Source: Streptomyces spinosus (GTDB lineage: Bacteria; Actinomycetota; Actinomycetes; Streptomycetales; Streptomycetaceae). Taken from it: 64,000 nt of DNA. The translations under genes were made by a program, and so were the position numbers. The notes beneath the pieces are model-generated. The model was given only the letters and a program-made list of their open reading frames with translations, ran no database searches and had not been told where the DNA came from. Position 1 is the first letter of the stretch. Every line of letters begins with the position of its first letter. The stretch covers positions 310,001 through 374,000 of the forward strand of contig NZ_JAINRC010000003.1 in NCBI RefSeq assembly GCF_020400655.1, written 5' to 3'. Below, piece after piece: positions 60,329-64,000 of this stretch.

Positions 60329-60452
60329 GCGGCGAGGGCCCAGGCGGGCGATCCCGACCGTCGCGAGCGCCACTTAACGGGAACCGGTCCCCGCACGCGC
60401 CCAGGCGCGCGCCCCTGGACGGACCGCACCCGCCGGAACCGGGCCGCGCCTC

Positions 60453-61056
60453 GCCGTCCAGGGCCGTACGCCAACGGGCGAACCACCGCCCCGCCCGGAG
60501 CGCACCCCCGCGCGGCCGGGCGGCTTCGCCGTCCAGCGCCGTGCGGCAATGGGCGGGCCGTCGCCGAGGCCGCGCCTCGGACGCGAACAGGTGCGTAGCC
60601 GTCCAGCGCTGTGCGGCAAGAGGAGACGCCGCCGTCGATACCGGGCCGACCAGGCGCGTCGCCGTCCGACGCCGCGCGCGACTGGGAGCACGACCGCCCC
60701 CGGGCACACCCCGCGCGCGACCAGGCGGCGACACCGCCCAACGCCTCGCACCACTCGGCGACCGCAGCCATCAGGACCGCGCATCGCGCCCACGGGTACG
60801 TCGCCGCCGAGCGCCGGCGCACCACTGGGCGCTCACCGTCGAAACCCGGCCGCGCGCGACCAGGCGCGTCGCCGTCCGACGCCGTGCGCCACCGGGCGGG
60901 CCGCAGCCGCCGAGACCGGGCCGCGCCTCGCCCTCCAGGGCCGTACGCCACCGGGTGGACGACCGCCCCGAGCGTACCGCCGAGCGGGCTAGGCGGCCTC
61001 GCTGTCCAGGGCCGTGCGCCACTCGGCGACCGCCGTCGCCGAGACCGGGCCCTGCC
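60453..61056. repeat. Degenerate tandem repeats derived from the cutC 3' end
   Basis: Copies of a unit like GCCGTCCAGGGCCGTACGCC begin at about 60453, 60528, 60598, 60661, 60735, 60803, 60871 and 60930, spaced 59-75 bp. The last, at 61001, is the end of cutC itself. A second block resembling GCCGAGACCGGGCC, which is inside cutC at 61037, accompanies several copies. On the minus strand many encode WRTALDGEA-like peptides. The whole 60329-60988 stretch has no convincing gene. Confidence 0.75.
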
Positions 61057-61687
61057 AGCCGTCGGGGCGGGCCGCGCCGCCGATGTGGAACGCCTTGATC
61101 CCGCCCGCGCGCAGCCGCGCGACATGGTCGAGGCGCAGTCCGCCGCCGACCATGATCTGCTGCTCGTACCCGGGCTCGCCGTCGTGCGCCGCTTCGGCGA
61201 GCAGCGTGGGCAGGCCGTCGTCCACGCCCGCGGCGGAGCCGGCGGTGAGGTAGGTGTCCAGACCCGGCAGGTCGGCGAGCTGCTTGCGCAGGGCGTCCCG
61301 GTCGGCGGCCCGGTCGATCGCCCGGTGGAAGGTCCAGCGGCAGCCGCCGAGCGCGTCGACGACCCGCTCCACCGCGCCCAGGTCCACCCCGCCGTCCGTG
61401 CCGAGGAACCCGAGCACGAACTGGTCGGCGCCGGCCTGCCTCAGCGCACCGGCCACGCCGATCAGCCGGTCCAGGTCACCGGCCGCGAAGCCGTCCGCGA
61501 GGCGGAGCATCACGCGCAGGTCGATGTCGACGGCGGCGCGGATCGCGGCGACGGTGGCGGGCGCGGGGGTGAGCCCGTCGGCCGCCATCTCGGTGACCAG
61601 CTCCAGTCGGTCCGCGCCTCCGGCCTGGGCGGCGACCGCGTCCTCGACGTCGAGGGCGATCACCTCCAGGACTGCACGCTTGCTCAT
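60989..61687 (-). CDS. cutC: CutC family protein
   Basis: This 232-residue TIM-barrel protein of the CutC family has LEVIALDVEDAVAAQAGGAD, RLELVTEMAADGLTPAPATV, IDLRVMLR, WTFHRAIDRAADRDAL and GGGLRLDHVARLRAGGIKAF. CutC was linked to copper homeostasis, but its biochemical role remains unsettled. The protein is slightly shorter than E. coli CutC and ends WRTALDSEAA. Its last codons are the source unit of the repeat field downstream. It appears to be transcribed alone. Confidence 0.9.
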   Translation of the reverse strand: MSKRAVLEVIALDVEDAVAAQAGGADRLELVTEMAADGLTPAPATVAAIRAAVDIDLRVMLRLADGFAAGDLDRLIGVAGALRQAGADQFVLGFLGTDGGVDLGAVERVVDALGGCRWTFHRAIDRAADRDALRKQLADLPGLDTYLTAGSAAGVDDGLPTLLAEAAHDGEPGYEQQIMVGGGLRLDHVARLRAGGIKAFHIGGAARPDGWQGPVSATAVAEWRTALDSEAA

Positions 61688-61758
61688 GGCACCCCATTCG
61701 TCGGCGCTACAGGTCTAGTCCAATCCGGTCCAAGACTACGCCTGCCGGGGGACGCCCT

Positions 61759-62427
61759 TCACCCGAAGATGTTCAGCTCCTCCTCCCGGGCCCCCGCCAG
61801 CTCGTAGGGCGCCCCGTTCAGCGGCCGTCCCGCGTACAGCCGGACGAGCGTGGCCGCGTCGCCGATGTACCGGGCGGGCGGACCGCCGGCGGCCACCGCG
61901 CCGAGCCGCAGCGGCTCGTCCAGGTCGTCCAGGTCGGCGTGGAGCGGCACGTGCTCCTTGTGCCGGGTGAGCCGCGCCAGCAGCGTCAGCGCGTGGGGCA
62001 GCCCGGCCCCGGCGTACGCCCCCGGCGCCCCCAGCACCTCCCGCACATCCCCGGCGTGCACCCACTCGCCGAGCGCGATCATGTCCAGCGAACCGTACGA
62101 CCCGGCGATCACCGGTCCGGCCTCCGTCATCCCGCGCTCCAGCTCGTCCACGACCCGCGCGTTCGTCCAGCCGGCCCGCTCGGCGATGTCCCGCTCGTTC
62201 GACTCCGGCGAGAACACGCCCGCCTCGAGCCGGTTCTCCACCACCCGTGTCAGCACGGCGGAACAGTGCGCCAGCACGTCCCGCACCGACCAGCCCGGAC
62301 ACCCGGCCGACGGCAGCGCGAAGTCGGCGTCGGGCCGCGACCGCAGCAGCGGTACGAGGGCGTCGCGCTCGGTGGCCAGCAGCCGCCCGGGGAGCTCGGG
62401 ATCGCGTACTTCCTGCGTCTCGGTCAT
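61759..62427 (-). CDS. Maleylpyruvate isomerase family mycothiol-dependent enzyme
   Basis: This 222-residue protein has the DinB/MDMPI fold. The metal-binding histidines are readable in WSVRDVLAHCSAVLTRVVEN and LGEWVHAGDVREVLGAPGAY, and the N-terminus has ATERDALVPLLRSR. These enzymes use mycothiol, the actinobacterial thiol, for isomerisation or detoxification; the substrate here is unknown. A -10-like TAGCGT ends 7 nt before the ATG with no Shine-Dalgarno (leaderless). Confidence 0.85.
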   Translation of the reverse strand: MTETQEVRDPELPGRLLATERDALVPLLRSRPDADFALPSAGCPGWSVRDVLAHCSAVLTRVVENRLEAGVFSPESNERDIAERAGWTNARVVDELERGMTEAGPVIAGSYGSLDMIALGEWVHAGDVREVLGAPGAYAGAGLPHALTLLARLTRHKEHVPLHADLDDLDEPLRLGAVAAGGPPARYIGDAATLVRLYAGRPLNGAPYELAGAREEELNIFG

Positions 62428-62534
62428 GGGGAGCACGCTAGGGCCTGTCCGGCCCCTGGGCCGCCCGTCACGCGCGAAACGGACGGGCGGCCGGCACGGG
62501 ACCGGCACCCGGCCGGCACGGGACCGGCACCCGA

Positions 62535-62540
62535 CAGAAT
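62535..62540 (+). promoter_or_regulatory. -10 box of the HD-domain gene
   Basis: CAGAAT ends 6 nt before the ATG at 62547. The intervening GGGGGC could instead serve as a poor Shine-Dalgarno. Confidence 0.35.
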
Positions 62541-62546
62541 GGGGGC

Positions 62547-63191
62547 ATGGCCGACCTCGACGCCCTGCGCCTCCGTTTCGTCCGCGCCCTGGAAGCAGCC
62601 CGCTCCCCCGGCGGCGGCCCCGACCCCGCCCCCTACGCCGACAACCTGCTCGCCCGCTGGCAGGAGCCGCAGCGCCGCTACCACACGGTGGCCCACCTCA
62701 CCGCCGTGCTCGACCACGTCGACGCGCTGGAGGAGTACGCGGCCGACCCGGACGTGGTCCGCCTCGCCGCCTGGTTCCACGACGCCGTCTACCTCCCTGA
62801 TCGCTCCGAGAACGAGGAGCGGTCCGCGCGGCTGGCCGAGCGCGCCCTCCCGGAGGCCGGTGTCCCGGAGGCGAGGACGGCCGAGGTGGCCCGGCTGGTG
62901 CGGCTCACCGTCACCCACGACCCGGCCGACGACGACCGCGACGGGCAGGTGCTGTGCGACGCCGACCTCGCGATCCTGGCCGCGCCCCCGTCGGCGTACG
63001 CCGTCTACACCGCCGAGGTGCGCGAGGAGTACCACTTCGTGCCGGGCGACGCCTTCCGCGCCGGCCGCTCGGCGGTCCTGCGCCAACTCCTCGCCCTGCC
63101 CCGGCTGTACCGCACCCCGTACGGGCAGGAGCACTGGGAGGCCACCGCCCGCTACAACCTCGGGTCCGAGCTGGAAATGCTGTCGACCTGA
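62547..63191 (+). CDS. HD-domain predicted metal-dependent phosphohydrolase
   Basis: This 214-residue protein has HD-superfamily metal ligands: RRYHTVAHLTAVLDHVDALE, LAAWFHDAVYLPDRSENEER (the HD pair) and LCDADLAILAAPPSAYAVYT. The order and spacing match the COG4339 type of predicted metal-dependent HD phosphohydrolases; the substrate is unknown. It lies between two mycothiol-enzyme-like genes, divergent from the first. Confidence 0.88.
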   Translation: MADLDALRLRFVRALEAARSPGGGPDPAPYADNLLARWQEPQRRYHTVAHLTAVLDHVDALEEYAADPDVVRLAAWFHDAVYLPDRSENEERSARLAERALPEAGVPEARTAEVARLVRLTVTHDPADDDRDGQVLCDADLAILAAPPSAYAVYTAEVREEYHFVPGDAFRAGRSAVLRQLLALPRLYRTPYGQEHWEATARYNLGSELEMLST

Positions 63192-63205
63192 GGACACCGC
63201 CGCCG

Positions 63206-63211
63206 TACTGT
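63206..63211 (+). promoter_or_regulatory. -10 box of the final gene (leaderless)
   Basis: TACTGT ends 6 nt before the ATG at 63218. No Shine-Dalgarno is seen. Confidence 0.5.
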
Positions 63212-63217
63212 GCGCGC

Positions 63218-64000
63218 ATGCGGACGATGAGCGGGGATCAGGTGGAGGCGGCGGTCGCGAGCTGCGCGGCGGTCCTGCGCACGGCGCTGGACCGCGACTG
63301 GGACGCGGTCGGCGCGGCCGGTCTGGAGTGGAGCTGCCGCACCACGGCCTTCCACATCGCCGAGGACTTCGCCGCGTACGCGAGCCGCCTCGCCGCCCGC
63401 GCCCAGGACCGCCTCCCGCTGCGCATCACCCTGCCCGAGGGCACCGGCAACGCCGGCCTGCTCCAGGTGATCGAGGCCACCGGCGCCCTGCTGGCCGCCG
63501 CCGTCCGCACCACCCCGCCCGGCGTCCGCGCCTTCCACCCCGCCCGCTTCGGCAGCGCCGACGGCGAGGGTTTCGCCGCGATGGGCGTCGCCGAGGCCCT
63601 GCTGCACACCCACGACATCGCCCGGGGCCTCGGCCTGCCCTACGAACCGCCCGCCGAACTCGCCGAATCCGTCCTGGCCCTGCTCTTCCCGCACGTCCAG
63701 CCCGGCCCCGCGCCCTGGCCGACGCTGCTGTGGGCGACCGGCCGCGGCGAGCTGCCCGGCCGCGCCCCGGTCACCGACTGGACCTGGTACAACAACCTCG
63801 TCCTGCCGGCCGGACGCGTCACCCTCACCGGCATCCGCCCGGCCTCCGCCCGCGACCTGGCCCTCGGCGGCGACGGCGGCTTCGACTGGCTGGACGACGG
63901 CCCGTACGAGGGCACCCGGGAGGCCTGCTCCCACCTGATGAAGGCGTACGAAGCCGGCGTGCTCCGCCCGGAGTTCGGGGTCTTCGCCCTGGTACGGGCG
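63218..64000 (+). CDS. Maleylpyruvate isomerase-like (DinB fold) protein, 3' end outside window
   Basis: At least 261 residues are encoded and the frame is open at the window end. The first 150 residues have the DinB/MDMPI fold: DWDAVGAAGLEWSCRTTAFH, IAEDFAAYASRLAARA and GVAEALLHTHDIARGLGLPY, with candidate metal histidines. The following part (VTDWTWYNNLVLPAGRVTLTG and ARDLALGGDGGFDWLDDGPY) looks like an added domain, probably GNAT-type, since related Streptomyces proteins combine the two. The first part is confident; the second is an inference. The predicted promoter makes it leaderless. Confidence 0.75.
   Translation, partial: MRTMSGDQVEAAVASCAAVLRTALDRDWDAVGAAGLEWSCRTTAFHIAEDFAAYASRLAARAQDRLPLRITLPEGTGNAGLLQVIEATGALLAAAVRTTPPGVRAFHPARFGSADGEGFAAMGVAEALLHTHDIARGLGLPYEPPAELAESVLALLFPHVQPGPAPWPTLLWATGRGELPGRAPVTDWTWYNNLVLPAGRVTLTGIRPASARDLALGGDGGFDWLDDGPYEGTREACSHLMKAYEAGVLRPEFGVFALVRA

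Noticed and set aside
60329..60990. Genes within the region downstream of the HelD-type gene
   Set aside because: All open frames are Arg/Pro/Ala-rich and generated by the repeat field; none has an RBS or conserved motif.

Overview
The window is a high-GC actinobacterial chromosome segment, almost certainly Streptomyces. It has dense genes with G/C third positions, many GTG/TTG starts, GTGA-type start/stop overlaps, mycothiol-linked families, futalosine-pathway menaquinone genes and a DUF397/HTH pair. From memory, the gene order (acyl-CoA carboxylase ... serC ... mqnB-mqnD-cold shock protein) resembles the SCO43xx core region of S. coelicolor. No rRNA, tRNA or CRISPR array was seen.

Layout. 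1-5590 (minus): a translationally coupled operon for a biotin-dependent acyl-CoA carboxylase with an AtuA-family protein and a TIGR03084 protein, preceded by a 12-bp dyad. 5717-8504 (minus): a malic enzyme and an EamA exporter, each behind its own dyad. 8759-10352: a scar holding a tandem repeat, the 3' end of a FemX-type gene, an IS21 istB remnant, an orphan ORF and a truncated phosphoesterase. 10349-13861 (minus): a giant FAD/Fe-S oxidoreductase interrupted by a proline-glycine octapeptide repeat. 14018-26725: serC and housekeeping or accessory genes (secreted propeller-like protein, SGNH hydrolase, Uma2, aldo/keto reductase, 2'-5' RNA ligase, GNAT, MarR-MFS unit, purine permease, CtpE-like P-type ATPase). 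26742-28534: two tandem secreted paralogues that share a promoter/dyad module. 28676-36289: a sacsin/Hsp90-like ATPase, hemerythrin, BrkB, PPK2 and a PhoD-like phosphatase. 36291-38031: a DUF397 / Scr1-type HTH / HATPase triad around a divergent promoter with an inverted repeat. 39054-42605: an MFS protein, then a DUF2771 lipoprotein-mqnB-mqnD operon for menaquinone synthesis. 43014-45200: a small island with a solo large serine recombinase and a resolvase fragment. 45211-64000: HAD hydrolase, an XPB helicase with its helicase-associated partner, an amine oxidase, a CASTOR/POLLUX-like channel, a GT87 enzyme, a HelD/HelR-type RNA polymerase ATPase, a degenerate repeat field derived from the cutC tail, cutC and mycothiol-linked genes.

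Two genome-style signals recur. Many genes look leaderless: a TANNNT-like -10 box ends 6-7 nt before the start codon and no Shine-Dalgarno is visible. Many promoters carry short perfect dyads. The most unusual items are the CGTACAACC-N29-GAGTC dyad module shared by the secreted paralogues, the 96-bp/octapeptide expansion inside the FAD/Fe-S enzyme, the cutC-tail repeat field, the nested 16-bp inverted repeat at 56549-56618, and an mqnB gene with no canonical start at its expected position. I did not find a clearly novel multi-gene system.
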